Positions 54,135-62,658 of a stretch of 64,000 nucleotides of DNA are shown in pieces. Source of the DNA: Sulfurivermis fontis (GTDB lineage: Bacteria; Pseudomonadota; Gammaproteobacteria; Thiohalomonadales; Thiohalomonadaceae); assembly GCF_004001245.1 (NCBI RefSeq), contig NZ_AP018724.1, forward strand, positions 2,410,501 through 2,474,500. Reading direction: 5' to 3'. The notes under the pieces were generated by a model that ran no database searches, had not been told where the DNA came from, and saw nothing but the letters and a program-made list of their open reading frames with translations. Within the stretch, counting starts at the first letter, position 1. Each line of letters opens with the position of its first letter. Made by a program: the position numbers and the translations under genes.

Positions 54135-55262
54135 TTACCTCTTGCGCGTCGTCCGTTTGCGCGCGGTCGTCTCGGGTTTGCGGATGATCAGTACGGCGCG
54201 CTGGCCGGACTTGCCGTAGCGCGCCATACGCTCGAAATCCTTGTGCGGGATAGGCATATTCACGCAGTCGGTGACAGTCTTGCCCTTCTCGCGATCCACG
54301 AAGGAGTCGTGCACATAGATGAAGTGGTCATCAAAGCCGGTCACCACCACCCAGTGCGGAAACTTCTCCTGGTAGATGCGATAGGAGCTTATCAGCACCA
54401 GCGGGATAGCACCGTGCGCAAATTCCTCTTTCATCTCGCCCACCGTAATGCGACGGTAATGCAGCGGCAGTCCGAGCTGTGCCATCTCCTCGGTGAAGTC
54501 GTCCTGCACCAGACGAATGACCTCCTTCTTCTCCTCCGCCCGCACCGAGTCGACGAACAGCGCCCCCTCGTCGTTGACGTATACCTCCACCTCGAAACCA
54601 CGGTGATGGGCCGCCAGGGCCAGACCGAACGGCCCGCAGCCGCCGTGACCGGAGGTCATGAACACCGTGGTGGACTCGCGCCACAGGCGCAGTTCCAGGC
54701 GGCGGTTCAGCTCGATGGCCGGGTCCAGCGCCCCCATGGCCATCATCAAAGCCGCCGGGCCACAGGTGAACTCCAGGGTCTGCTCGTAATAGGGCACCCG
54801 TGCCATGTCCGGCCGCAGCGACGGCAGCAGGCGTTTTTCATAGCGCAGCGCGTCCATGTGGTCTTCATAATAGTCGTCGTAAACACCGAAACGGCGGTAA
54901 CCCATGGATTCGTACAGGGCGATGGACGAGGCATTGTCCACGCGCACCTCCAGACGCAGGGTGACACAATCCTGCGCCAGCGCCGCCTGCTCCGCCGCCA
55001 GCATCAACTGCCGGCCGATGCCGCGGCCGCGATACTGCGGGTCGACGGCGATGGAATACATGCGCGCCAGCGAGGTGCCGGCATTGAACAGCAGCAACAC
55101 ATAGCCACGCACCGCGCCGCCGTCCTCGTCGAGCAGCAGCGCGGCATGGGCCTTGGTGATCATGTGGCGAAAGCTGCGCCGCGACAGGCGATCGGTATCG
55201 AAGCAGCGGTTTTCGATCTCCACCAGGGCGTCGATGTCTTCTGCTGTGGCAGGGCGGATCAT
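54135..55262 (-). CDS. GNAT acetyltransferase fused to a C39-like cysteine peptidase
   Basis: 375 residues with two enzymes in one chain. Residues 1-145 form a GNAT domain with acetyl-CoA loop VDPQYRGRGIGRQLML and LRLEVRVDNASSIALYESMG. Residues 155-350 form a papain/C39-like peptidase: Gln161 and Cys167 in YEQTLEFTCGPAAL, His303 in FPHWVVVTGFDD and Asp319 in IYVHDSF give a plausible catalytic set. It is first in an operon with the RimK-like ligase. The pairing suggests acetylation, cleavage and ligation on one peptide-like substrate. Confidence 0.88.
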   Translation of the reverse strand: MIRPATAEDIDALVEIENRCFDTDRLSRRSFRHMITKAHAALLLDEDGGAVRGYVLLLFNAGTSLARMYSIAVDPQYRGRGIGRQLMLAAEQAALAQDCVTLRLEVRVDNASSIALYESMGYRRFGVYDDYYEDHMDALRYEKRLLPSLRPDMARVPYYEQTLEFTCGPAALMMAMGALDPAIELNRRLELRLWRESTTVFMTSGHGGCGPFGLALAAHHRGFEVEVYVNDEGALFVDSVRAEEKKEVIRLVQDDFTEEMAQLGLPLHYRRITVGEMKEEFAHGAIPLVLISSYRIYQEKFPHWVVVTGFDDHFIYVHDSFVDREKGKTVTDCVNMPIPHKDFERMARYGKSGQRAVLIIRKPETTARKRTTRKR

Positions 55263-55291
55263 TTCTGGCCTCTTTGGCGCCGCATATGTTT
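55263..55291. other. Spacer between the GNAT-C39 gene and the palindromic element
   Basis: Only 29 bases separate the start codon of the fusion gene from the left end of the palindromic element, so its promoter must lie within that element or overlap its edge. Confidence 0.4.
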
Positions 55292-55921
55292 GTGCGCTGC
55301 GCGCGCTGATCTAGGCGGGGGATTCCGTCCCCCTACTCCGGATTGGTGCGCGCTATCGCGCGGATTAATTTTGGTGCGGGGAGCCGCCCCGCGCGCGGGT
55401 TACTTTTCTTTGTTCGGCCAAAGAAAAGTAACGAAAAGAAAGGCCGCCCGACTCCCGCGCCCTGCGGGTTCCCTGCGCTTCTCGCCCGAATCGGCGCTCG
55501 CCTACGCGCCGTCCCTGGCGCGAAGGCGAGCGCCGATTCGGGCTGCGATGCTCGGCGCGGCAGACGGGGGAAAACCCGAAAGTCAAAATCAAAACCCAAA
55601 ACAAGAAAGTGTGCGCTACACGCACACCTCACAGCGCGATGCCGTCAGGCGAGCCTGTGAGAAATCCCCTTTGTCTCGCCGAGTAGCGCAGCTCAAAACG
55701 GACAGGCCCGCAGGGGGCGCGCCATGGATGGCGCGTCGTTCGCCGTCAGGACACGGACGTCCTGTCGGCGAAACCCCGTTTTGAGCGAGCAACGCAGGGA
55801 ACCCGAAGGGCGAGACATCGGGGGCGCCTTTTCTTTGATTACTTTCTTTTGGCGAGACAAAAGAAAGTAATCCGGCGCAGGGGGACGGAATCCCCCGCCT
55901 AAATCAGCGCACGCAGCGCAC
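55292..55921. repeat. 630-bp palindromic element with 43-bp terminal inverted repeats
   Basis: The left end 55292-55334 (starting GTGCGCTGCGCGCGCTGATC) is matched by the inverted right end 55879-55921 with 41 of 43 bases identical. Inside lies a second inverted pair built from TTACTTTTCTTTG-type palindromes at about 55400-55440 and 55833-55872. A third consists of GCGGGTTCCCTGCGCTTCTC and its counterpart near 55788-55815. The left half also matches the 33.2-kb repeat. No credible gene is present. Confidence 0.82.
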
Positions 55922-56014
55922 CAACCCCGTCAAAACCACAACCAACAAACAGCGTTCAATCTAGCATGCCCCCATGCATTACACTACGCACATCCACCAC
56001 CCGAAAACACCACC

Positions 56015-57166
56015 ATGACCACACCGCCGCCCTCCCTGCACGACATGCTCGCCGCCCTGATCGCCGCCCCCTCCATGAGCAGCGTCAGCCCGGAGTTCGA
56101 CACCAGCAACCGGCCGGTCATCGACCTGCTGGCGCTGTGGCTTTCCGGCATGGGGTTCCAGGTGGAGGTGCTGCCGCTGCCCAGCCAGCCCCACAAGGCC
56201 AACCTCATCGCCACCCTGGGCCAGGGGCCGGGCGGCCTGGTGCTGGCCGGCCATACCGACACCGTGCCCTACGACGAAGGGCGCTGGAACCATGATCCAT
56301 TCCGCCTCACCGAGGCGGACGGGCGCTACTACGGTCTCGGCACCTCGGACATGAAGGGATTTTTCGCCCTCGCCATCGAGGCGGCGCGCGGGTTTCAGGC
56401 CGGTGATTTGAAGCAGCCGCTGATCCTCCTCGCCACTGCCGACGAGGAAAGTTCCATGGAAGGCGCCCAGGCCCTGGTGGAACTGGGCCGGCCGCGGGCA
56501 CGTCATGCCGTCATCGGCGAACCCACCGGCCTGCGCCCGGTGAACGCCCACAAGGGTATCCTGATGGAGGGGATCCGTCTCACCGGCCGCTCCGGCCACT
56601 CCAGCGATCCCTCCCTCGGCAACAGCGCCCTGGAGGGCATGCACAAGGTCATCGGCGAACTGCTCACCTGGCGCGGCGAACTGCAAGCCCGCCACCGCGA
56701 CCCGCGCTTCACCGTGCCGGTGCCCACCCTCAACCTGGGCCACATCCACGGCGGCGACAATCCCAACCGCATCTGCGGCCAGTGCGATCTGCACATCGAC
56801 CTGCGCCCCCTGCCCGGCATGGAACTGGACGAACTGCGCGCCACCCTGGAACAGCGCCTGGGCGAGACCCTGGCCGGCAGCGGCCTGCACCTGGAGGTGC
56901 GGCGCCTGTTCCACGGCACCCCGGCGATGCACACCCCGGCCACCGCCGCCATCGTGCAAACCGCCGAACAACTCAGCGGCCACAGCGCCCAGGCCGTCGC
57001 CTTCTGCACCGAGGGGCCGTACCTGAACCGCCTCGGCATGGACACCATCATCCTCGGCCCGGGTGACATCGCCCAGGCACACCAACCGGACGAATACCTG
57101 GCGCTGGAGCGGATCGATCCCATGGTCGGCATTCTCAAAGGGCTGATTCAGCGGTTCTGTTTGTAA
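56015..57166 (+). CDS. argE: Acetylornithine deacetylase
   Basis: 383 residues of the M20 metal-dependent hydrolase family. Metal and active-site blocks are LVLAGHTDTVPYDEGRW, YGLGTSDMKGFFAL and LLATADEESSMEGAQALVEL; the dimerisation insert starts near GRSGHSSDPSLGNSALEGMH. It releases ornithine from N2-acetylornithine. It is followed 308 bases later by argA, with a mobile repeat between. With argA and argD this means the linear acetylated arginine pathway. Confidence 0.95.
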   Translation: MTTPPPSLHDMLAALIAAPSMSSVSPEFDTSNRPVIDLLALWLSGMGFQVEVLPLPSQPHKANLIATLGQGPGGLVLAGHTDTVPYDEGRWNHDPFRLTEADGRYYGLGTSDMKGFFALAIEAARGFQAGDLKQPLILLATADEESSMEGAQALVELGRPRARHAVIGEPTGLRPVNAHKGILMEGIRLTGRSGHSSDPSLGNSALEGMHKVIGELLTWRGELQARHRDPRFTVPVPTLNLGHIHGGDNPNRICGQCDLHIDLRPLPGMELDELRATLEQRLGETLAGSGLHLEVRRLFHGTPAMHTPATAAIVQTAEQLSGHSAQAVAFCTEGPYLNRLGMDTIILGPGDIAQAHQPDEYLALERIDPMVGILKGLIQRFCL

Positions 57167-57198
57167 AGGCAGTTACGCGTGACAAGTCTCAAGTTCCA
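57167..57198. repeat. AAGTCTCAAGTTCCAAG repeat arm after argE
   Basis: Directly after the argE stop, TAAAGGCAGTTACGCGTGAC and AAGTCTCAAGTTCCAAG follow. The TAAAGGCAG at the stop is the same as at the phoR and pst-lipoprotein stops. The opposed arm, CTTGCAACTTGTAACC, lies at 57379-57394 on the other side of mobile repeat copy E, which therefore inserted into this older repeat. Confidence 0.6.
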
Positions 57199-57199
57199 A

Positions 57200-57352
57200 G
57201 GAAGGTCTGAATAAATCCATCCTGGACTTCTCAGACCACGCCAAGCGAAAAGTGTGATTTTCGCTTGGCTTCATTTTTCAACGACTTATCGTCTTTGAAA
57301 AATGGCGGCACATCCCTGTGCCGCGGAAGCTCTGAACTTATTCAGAGCTTCC
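57200..57352. mobile_element. 153-bp five-hairpin MITE, copy E (TSD CCAA), reverse orientation
   Basis: Full-length copy in the same orientation as copy C, flanked by CCAA at 57196-57199 and 57353-57356. Hairpins 1, 2, 4 and 5 are intact; hairpin 3 has one changed base (GTCTTTGAAAAATG). It sits between argE and argA within an AAGTTACAAG-type repeat. Confidence 0.92.
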
Positions 57353-57473
57353 CCAAGCAAAAGCGCCCTTTGTTTTTCTTGCAACTTGTAACCTGCCACT
57401 TTCCGACTAGACATTCCCCTCCGCTGCCCGGAAAATGCCCAATCAGAACAACAGGAAGGAAAAGGATCCGCCC

Positions 57474-58790
57474 GTGACCACGCCCACCGACGAACAGGCC
57501 TTTGTCCGCTGGTTCCGCGGCTCCACGCCCTACATCAACGCCTTCCGCGGCCGCACCTTCGTCATCACCTTCGGCGGCGAGCTGGTGGCCGAGGAACAGT
57601 TCGCCAGCTTCGTGCACGACATCGGCCTGCTCAACAGCCTGGGCGTGCGCCTGGTGCTGGTACACGGCGCGCGGCCGCAGATCGAGGAGCGACTCAACGC
57701 CCGCGGCATCGAGCTGCACTATGAGAACGGCCTGCGCATCACCGACGCCGCCGCCCTCGCCTGCGTCAAGGAGGCCGCCGGTACGGTGCGGGTCGAACTG
57801 GAGGCCCTGCTCTCCATGGGCCTGGCCAACTCCCCCATGGCGGGCGCGCGTATCCGCGTCGCCTCCGGCAACTTCGTCACCGCCCAGCCGCTCGGCGTGC
57901 GCGACGGCATCGACTACCAGCACACCGGCGAGGTGCGCCGCATCGACGGCGAGGCGATACAGAAGCAATTGCATGACGGCGCCATCGTGCTGCTCTCGCC
58001 CATCGGCTATTCGCCCACCGGCGAGACCTTCAACCTCAGCGCCGAGGACGTGGCCACCGCCACGGCCATGCAGTTGCGTGCGGAAAAACTCATCTTCCTC
58101 ACCGACGCCAAGGGCGTCACCGACAGCCGGCGCCGGCTGATCCGCGAGCTGAACCTCACCGAGGCGGAACAGGCGCTGGCACGCAAGCAGAGCGAGGAGA
58201 TGGCGCGCTGCCTGGGCGGCGCCCTGCGCGCCTGCCGCGGCGGCGTGCGCCGCGCCCACCTCATCGATCGTCATGTCGACGGCGCCCTGCTGCTGGAGCT
58301 GTTCACCCGCGACGGCATCGGCACCCTGGTCAGCGGCGAGCTGTTCGAGGGTACACGCCGCGCCAGCATCGACGACGTCGGCGGCATCCTCGAACTCATC
58401 GCCCCGCTGGAGGCGGAAGGCGTCCTGGTGCGCCGCTCGCGCGAGCTGCTGGAGATGGAAATCGATCAATTCATCGTCACCGAACGCGATCGCATGATCG
58501 TCGCCTGCGCCGCGCTGTACCCGTTCGCCGAGGAGCGGGTGGGCGAGCTCGCCTGCCTGGCGGTACACCGCGACTACCGCAAACAGGGACGCGGCGACGA
58601 TCTGCTCGCCTTCATCGAGCGGCAGGCCAGGGACATGGGCATCGAACGGCTGTTCGTGCTCACCACGCGCACCGCCCACTGGTTCCAGGAACGCGGCTTC
58701 CGCGAGGCGGACATCAAGGATCTGCCGGTGAAGAAGCAGGCGATGTACAACTGGCAGCGCCGCTCCAAGGTGTTCATCAAGCCGCTCTGA
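57474..58790 (+). CDS. argA: N-acetylglutamate synthase
   Basis: 438 residues from the GTG start (451 from an ATG at 57435). An amino-acid-kinase-like N-terminal domain (VITFGGELVAEEQFASFVHD, LVLVHGARPQIEERL) regulates a C-terminal GNAT domain (LACLAVHRDYRKQGRGDDLLAF). It acetylates glutamate as the first arginine step and is inhibited by arginine in relatives. GTG 57474 is favoured by AAGG at normal spacing; the ATG has its GGAAA too close. It ends 2 bases before dam. Confidence 0.94.
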   Translation: MTTPTDEQAFVRWFRGSTPYINAFRGRTFVITFGGELVAEEQFASFVHDIGLLNSLGVRLVLVHGARPQIEERLNARGIELHYENGLRITDAAALACVKEAAGTVRVELEALLSMGLANSPMAGARIRVASGNFVTAQPLGVRDGIDYQHTGEVRRIDGEAIQKQLHDGAIVLLSPIGYSPTGETFNLSAEDVATATAMQLRAEKLIFLTDAKGVTDSRRRLIRELNLTEAEQALARKQSEEMARCLGGALRACRGGVRRAHLIDRHVDGALLLELFTRDGIGTLVSGELFEGTRRASIDDVGGILELIAPLEAEGVLVRRSRELLEMEIDQFIVTERDRMIVACAALYPFAEERVGELACLAVHRDYRKQGRGDDLLAFIERQARDMGIERLFVLTTRTAHWFQERGFREADIKDLPVKKQAMYNWQRRSKVFIKPL

Positions 58791-58792
58791 TC

Positions 58793-59629
58793 ATGCTGAT
58801 GACCACCGCTACCGCACCCGTGCGCCCGTTTCTCAAATGGGCCGGCAACAAATACCGCATCATCGAGCGGATCAAGGCACGCCTGCCCGCCGGCCAGCGG
58901 CTGGTGGAACCGTTCACCGGCTCCGGCGCGGTGTTCCTCAACACCGACTACCCGCGCTACCTGCTGGCCGACAGCAACAAGGACCTCATCGACCTGTACA
59001 ACACCCTGAAACGGGAAGGTGCGGCGTTCATAGCCGATTGCCGCAAGCTGTTCCGCCCGGCCAACAACACCGCCGAGGCCTATTACCGGCTGCGTGCCGA
59101 ATTCAACGCCTGTAGCGACACCCGCCGCCGCGCCGTGCTGTTCGTCTATCTCAACCGTCACGGCTACAACGGACTGTGCCGCTACAATGCCAAGGGCGGC
59201 TTCAACGTCCCCTTCGGCCGCTACAAGAAACCGTATTTCCCCGAGCAGGAGATGCTGGCCTTTCATCACAAGGCCAGGCGCGCGACATTCCGGCACGCCA
59301 CTTTTGAGCAGACCCTGCGCCAGATCCGCAGCGGTGACGTCGTCTACTGTGACCCGCCCTATGTGCCGCTGTCGCTGTCCAGCAGCTTCACCGCCTACCA
59401 TGCCGATGGCTTCGATCTGGAGCAGCAGCAGCGTCTGGCCGACATCGCTGCCGCAGCGGCCGGCGGCGGCATCAGTGTGCTGATCTCCAATCACGACACC
59501 CCGTTCACCCGCAGCGCCTACGCCGCTGCCGACATCGAGCAGTTGTCGGTACAGCGCTCCATCAGCTGCCACGGCCACAAACGCTGCCGGGTGAACGAAC
59601 TGCTCGCCTTCTACCCCGCCGCAGGCTGA
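58793..59629 (+). CDS. dam: DNA adenine methylase (Dam)
   Basis: 278 residues. Motif I is FLKWAGNKYRIIERI with VEPFTGSGAVFLNTDY, and motif IV is VVYCDPPYVPLS near residue 185. The length and order match the solitary gammaproteobacterial Dam, which methylates adenine in GATC and guides mismatch repair and replication timing. No restriction partner is adjacent. It lies 2 bases after argA. Confidence 0.93.
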   Translation: MLMTTATAPVRPFLKWAGNKYRIIERIKARLPAGQRLVEPFTGSGAVFLNTDYPRYLLADSNKDLIDLYNTLKREGAAFIADCRKLFRPANNTAEAYYRLRAEFNACSDTRRRAVLFVYLNRHGYNGLCRYNAKGGFNVPFGRYKKPYFPEQEMLAFHHKARRATFRHATFEQTLRQIRSGDVVYCDPPYVPLSLSSSFTAYHADGFDLEQQQRLADIAAAAAGGGISVLISNHDTPFTRSAYAAADIEQLSVQRSISCHGHKRCRVNELLAFYPAAG

Positions 59630-59650
59630 GGCACGCACCCAGGGATCGGT

Positions 59651-60880
59651 ATGCACCAGGACAAACACAGCAAAGCCACCTTCATCGGCCGCCAACCCAT
59701 CTACAACCGGGCGCTGGATGTCTACGCCTATGAACTGCTGTATCGCCGCAGCAAGGAAAATCGCGCCGCTTTCGCCGACGGCGATCTGGCCACTTCGCAA
59801 GTGATCATCAATACCTTCATGGAGGTGGGGCTGGAAAACATCGTCGGCAGCAAGCCCGCCTTCATCAATGTCACCGGCGACTTTTTCACCGGAGACTATC
59901 CGCTGCCCATGTCCCACGAGCAGGTGGTGTTCGAGCTGCTAGAGACCATCGTGCCCGATGCCGGCGTCATCGCCGGCGTGCGCCGTCTGGTGGCGCAGGG
60001 CTATCGCATCGCCCTGGATGACTACCTGCTGCAGCACGCAACGCTGCCGCTGCTGGAGCTGGCCGCCTTCGTCAAGCTGGACGTGCTGGCCATGGAACGT
60101 GACGAACTGGCATACACGGTGGAACGACTGCGACGCTACCGATTGCAGCTCGTTGCCGAGAAGGTGGAGACGCCGGCGCATTACGAGATGTGCCGCGAAC
60201 TCGGTTTCGACCTGTTCCAGGGCTATTTCTTCGCCCACCCCGACGTCATTCACACCCGCACCACCAGCGCCAACCGCAGCGTGGTGCTCAGCCTGATCGC
60301 CCAGTTGCAGAATCCCAATATCGAACTGCGGCAGGTGGAGCAACTCATCGCCCAGGATGTGATCCTTTCGTTCCGCCTGCTGCGCTACATCAACTGCGCC
60401 ACCTTCGGCTTGCGCCGCGAGGTCGACTCCATCCGCCAGGCCCTGATGCTGCTCGGCCTCGCCACGGTACGCAACTGGGCCACCCTGCTGCTGCTGTCGC
60501 AGATCGACAACCACAAGCCACGTGAATTGATGACCATCGCCCTGATCCGGGCGCGCATGTGCGAACTGCTGTCGGTCACCGACTCCGCCATCGACAGCAA
60601 TCAGGCCTTTACCGCCGGACTGTTCTCCCTGCTCGACGCCATACTCGATCAGCCGATGGAGACGTTGCTCGACCAGCTGCCGCTGTCCATGCCCATCAAG
60701 CTGGCCCTGCTCGATCGCGAGGGGCCGCTCGGGGCATTGCTCAAAGCCGTCGTCTGTTACGAGCGGGGGGAGTGGGACGGCGTTGTGTTGCGCGGGGCCG
60801 TTGCCATCGATTACAACAGCGCCTATCTGGCAGCAGTGAAATGGGCCGACAACAGCAGCAAGGCCTTGCGCGCCGCCTGA
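59651..60880 (+). CDS. EAL-like / HDOD domain signalling protein (YuxH type)
   Basis: 409 residues. The N-terminal EAL-like domain begins FIGRQPIYNRALDVYAYELL; the signature EAL is ELL here (residues 28-30), and later metal residues are eroded, so phosphodiesterase activity is doubtful. The C-terminal HDOD domain (about 210-400, LIAQLQNPNIELRQVEQLIA to RQALMLLGLATVRNWATLLL) is a non-catalytic relative of HD domains. Such EAL-HDOD proteins act as regulators in cyclic-di-GMP networks. It lies 21 bases after dam. Confidence 0.88.
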   Translation: MHQDKHSKATFIGRQPIYNRALDVYAYELLYRRSKENRAAFADGDLATSQVIINTFMEVGLENIVGSKPAFINVTGDFFTGDYPLPMSHEQVVFELLETIVPDAGVIAGVRRLVAQGYRIALDDYLLQHATLPLLELAAFVKLDVLAMERDELAYTVERLRRYRLQLVAEKVETPAHYEMCRELGFDLFQGYFFAHPDVIHTRTTSANRSVVLSLIAQLQNPNIELRQVEQLIAQDVILSFRLLRYINCATFGLRREVDSIRQALMLLGLATVRNWATLLLLSQIDNHKPRELMTIALIRARMCELLSVTDSAIDSNQAFTAGLFSLLDAILDQPMETLLDQLPLSMPIKLALLDREGPLGALLKAVVCYERGEWDGVVLRGAVAIDYNSAYLAAVKWADNSSKALRAA

Positions 60881-60928
60881 GCGGCGACGACACTTGTGTC
60901 GCGCCGTAACCAGGAGGGCAACGGCAAC

Positions 60929-62140
60929 ATGGACAAACACAGCGAAGCGTTGCGTATCGTCGGTTTGTACGTGCTGTTTGCGGCACTGTATATCCTGTTT
61001 TCCGATCAGCTGGTGCCGCTGCTCACAGACGATCCCATCCAGACCGCCCGGCTGCAGACCACCAAGGGATGGGCCTTTGTCGCCATCACCGGCGCCCTGC
61101 TCTATCTCCTCATCCAGCGCAGCCTCGGCATCGTACTGGCTTCGCGCGAGGCCGCGCGCCGAAGCGAACAGTATTTCCGCGACACCTTCGACCAGGCCGC
61201 CGTAGGCATCGCCCATGTCGGAATGGATAGGCGGCCCCTGCGCGTCAATCAGAAGATGTGCGACATGCTGGGTTACAGCGCCGAGGAACTGCAGGCGCTG
61301 CGCGTTGAAGACATCACTCACCCCGACGACATGCAGAGCGATCTGGAACAAGCCCGGCGCCTGCTCGACGACAGCATCAAGACCTACACCCTGGAAAAGC
61401 GCTACCTGCGCAAGAACGGCACCACCGTATGGGGAAACCTCACCATCTCGCTGCATCGGAATGCGCAGGGTGAACCGGAATATTTCATCGCCGTGGTCGA
61501 GGATATCAGCGTGCGCAAGGCCGCCGAGGCGCGCGCCCAGCATGCCAGCAGCGCCCTGGACAAGGCCCTGCTGCAACTGGTGCAGGCGCTGACGCGCTCA
61601 GTGGAAAAACGCGACCCCTACACTGCCGGACATCATGAACACACCAGCCGGCTCGCCGCCGCCATCGCCCAGCGCATGGGCCTGCCGGCCGACGATGTCG
61701 AAGGCATCCGCCTCGGGGCGCAGCTCCATGACCTCGGCAACATCTACGTACCCACCGAAATCCTCAATCGTCCCGGCAAGCTCAATGATTTCGAGTATGC
61801 CCTGGTGAAGACCCACCCGCAGGTGGGCTACGACATCCTCAAGGACGTGGACCTGCCCTGGCCGGTGCGCGACATGATCCTGCAACACCAGGAGCGCCTC
61901 GACGGCAGCGGCTATCCGCAGGGTTTGCAGGGCGAGGCCATCGGCCTCGGCGCACGCATCATCGCGGTGGCCGACGTGGTGGAGGCGATGACCTCGCATC
62001 GCCCCTATCGCCCCGCCCTCAGCCTGGAACAGGCACTGGCCGAACTGCGCCGCGGCCGCGGCACTGTCTACGATAGCCGGGTGGTGGATGCCTGCTTGGA
62101 TGTAATCGAATCCAGCGGCCTGCCGTGGGAACAGTCCTGA
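60929..62140 (+). CDS. PAS-HD-GYP cyclic-di-GMP phosphodiesterase-like protein
   Basis: 403 residues. Two N-terminal membrane segments ([20 protein letters not shown] and [20 protein letters not shown]) are followed by a PAS domain (about 85-205) and an HD-GYP domain. The HD is at 267-268 ([14 protein letters not shown]) and GYP at 328-330 ([11 protein letters not shown]), both kept. Asn replaces the common Lys after HDxG. AGGAGG lies 11 bases before the ATG at 60929. It would break down cyclic-di-GMP. It follows the EAL-like/HDOD gene and may act with it. Confidence 0.9.
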   Translation: MDKHSEALRIVGLYVLFAALYILFSDQLVPLLTDDPIQTARLQTTKGWAFVAITGALLYLLIQRSLGIVLASREAARRSEQYFRDTFDQAAVGIAHVGMDRRPLRVNQKMCDMLGYSAEELQALRVEDITHPDDMQSDLEQARRLLDDSIKTYTLEKRYLRKNGTTVWGNLTISLHRNAQGEPEYFIAVVEDISVRKAAEARAQHASSALDKALLQLVQALTRSVEKRDPYTAGHHEHTSRLAAAIAQRMGLPADDVEGIRLGAQLHDLGNIYVPTEILNRPGKLNDFEYALVKTHPQVGYDILKDVDLPWPVRDMILQHQERLDGSGYPQGLQGEAIGLGARIIAVADVVEAMTSHRPYRPALSLEQALAELRRGRGTVYDSRVVDACLDVIESSGLPWEQS

Positions 62141-62174
62141 TATAATCCCCTCCCCTCCACAACCACACGCCATC

Positions 62175-62582
62175 ATGCCGACTGCCGCACAACCGCTCTG
62201 GACCGCCTCCTGCCCGCCGGGCTGGATCATGGAAAACGACGAGGACAGCGTGCTGCTGTATGACCCCGAGGAGGGCATCGGCACGCTGGAGATCAGTTGT
62301 TTCTGCAAGGAAGAGGGCGCCACCACCGATGAGGAGTTGCTCGACCTTGCCGCCGACACCCTCGCGGCCGGGGCGCGGCGCATGGACGTCAGCCTGGGTG
62401 ACATGCATGGCCTGATGCTCAGTTACAGCGAAGACAACATGGCGTGGAAGGAATGGTATCTGGCCGCCGGCCACTGCGTGTTCTTCATCACCTACGACTG
62501 CCCGGAAGACATGGAAGGCGCCGAGGACGAGGAACTGGCCGCCATCATCGGCAGCCTGAAAATCAAAGGAAGCTCTGAATAA
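62175..62582 (+). CDS. Conserved small acidic protein, unknown function
   Basis: 135 residues, acidic. It starts MPTAAQPLWTASCPPGWIME, has YDPEEGIGTLEISCFCKEE and LMLSYSEDNMAWKEWYLAAG, and ends with IGSLKIKGSSE. The last four residues and the stop come from mobile repeat copy F. Without the insertion the frame would read ...LKIK and stop at TAG. No family function is known to me. Confidence 0.78.
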   Translation: MPTAAQPLWTASCPPGWIMENDEDSVLLYDPEEGIGTLEISCFCKEEGATTDEELLDLAADTLAAGARRMDVSLGDMHGLMLSYSEDNMAWKEWYLAAGHCVFFITYDCPEDMEGAEDEELAAIIGSLKIKGSSE

Positions 62583-62611
62583 GGGAAACTCTGAACAAGT
62601 TCGGAACTTCC
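62568..62611. mobile_element. MITE remnant, copy F, 44 bp (TSD CAAA)
   Basis: GGAAGCTCTGAATAAGG at the left and AAGTTCGGAACTTCC at the right, flanked by CAAA at 62564-62567 and 62612-62615. Only the two end sequences remain; all inner hairpins are gone. The insertion fell between the last sense codon and the TAG stop of the preceding gene. Confidence 0.82.
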
Positions 62612-62658
62612 CAAATAGGCGCCCGCGCCAGGCTCCGTTCGCCGAGCGGACCCGGTGT

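Noticed and set aside
55333-55660. Overlapping open frames of about 100 codons in the palindromic element
   Set aside because: They arise from the repeat (the same peptide types appear at 33.3 kb) and occur in several frames on both strands.
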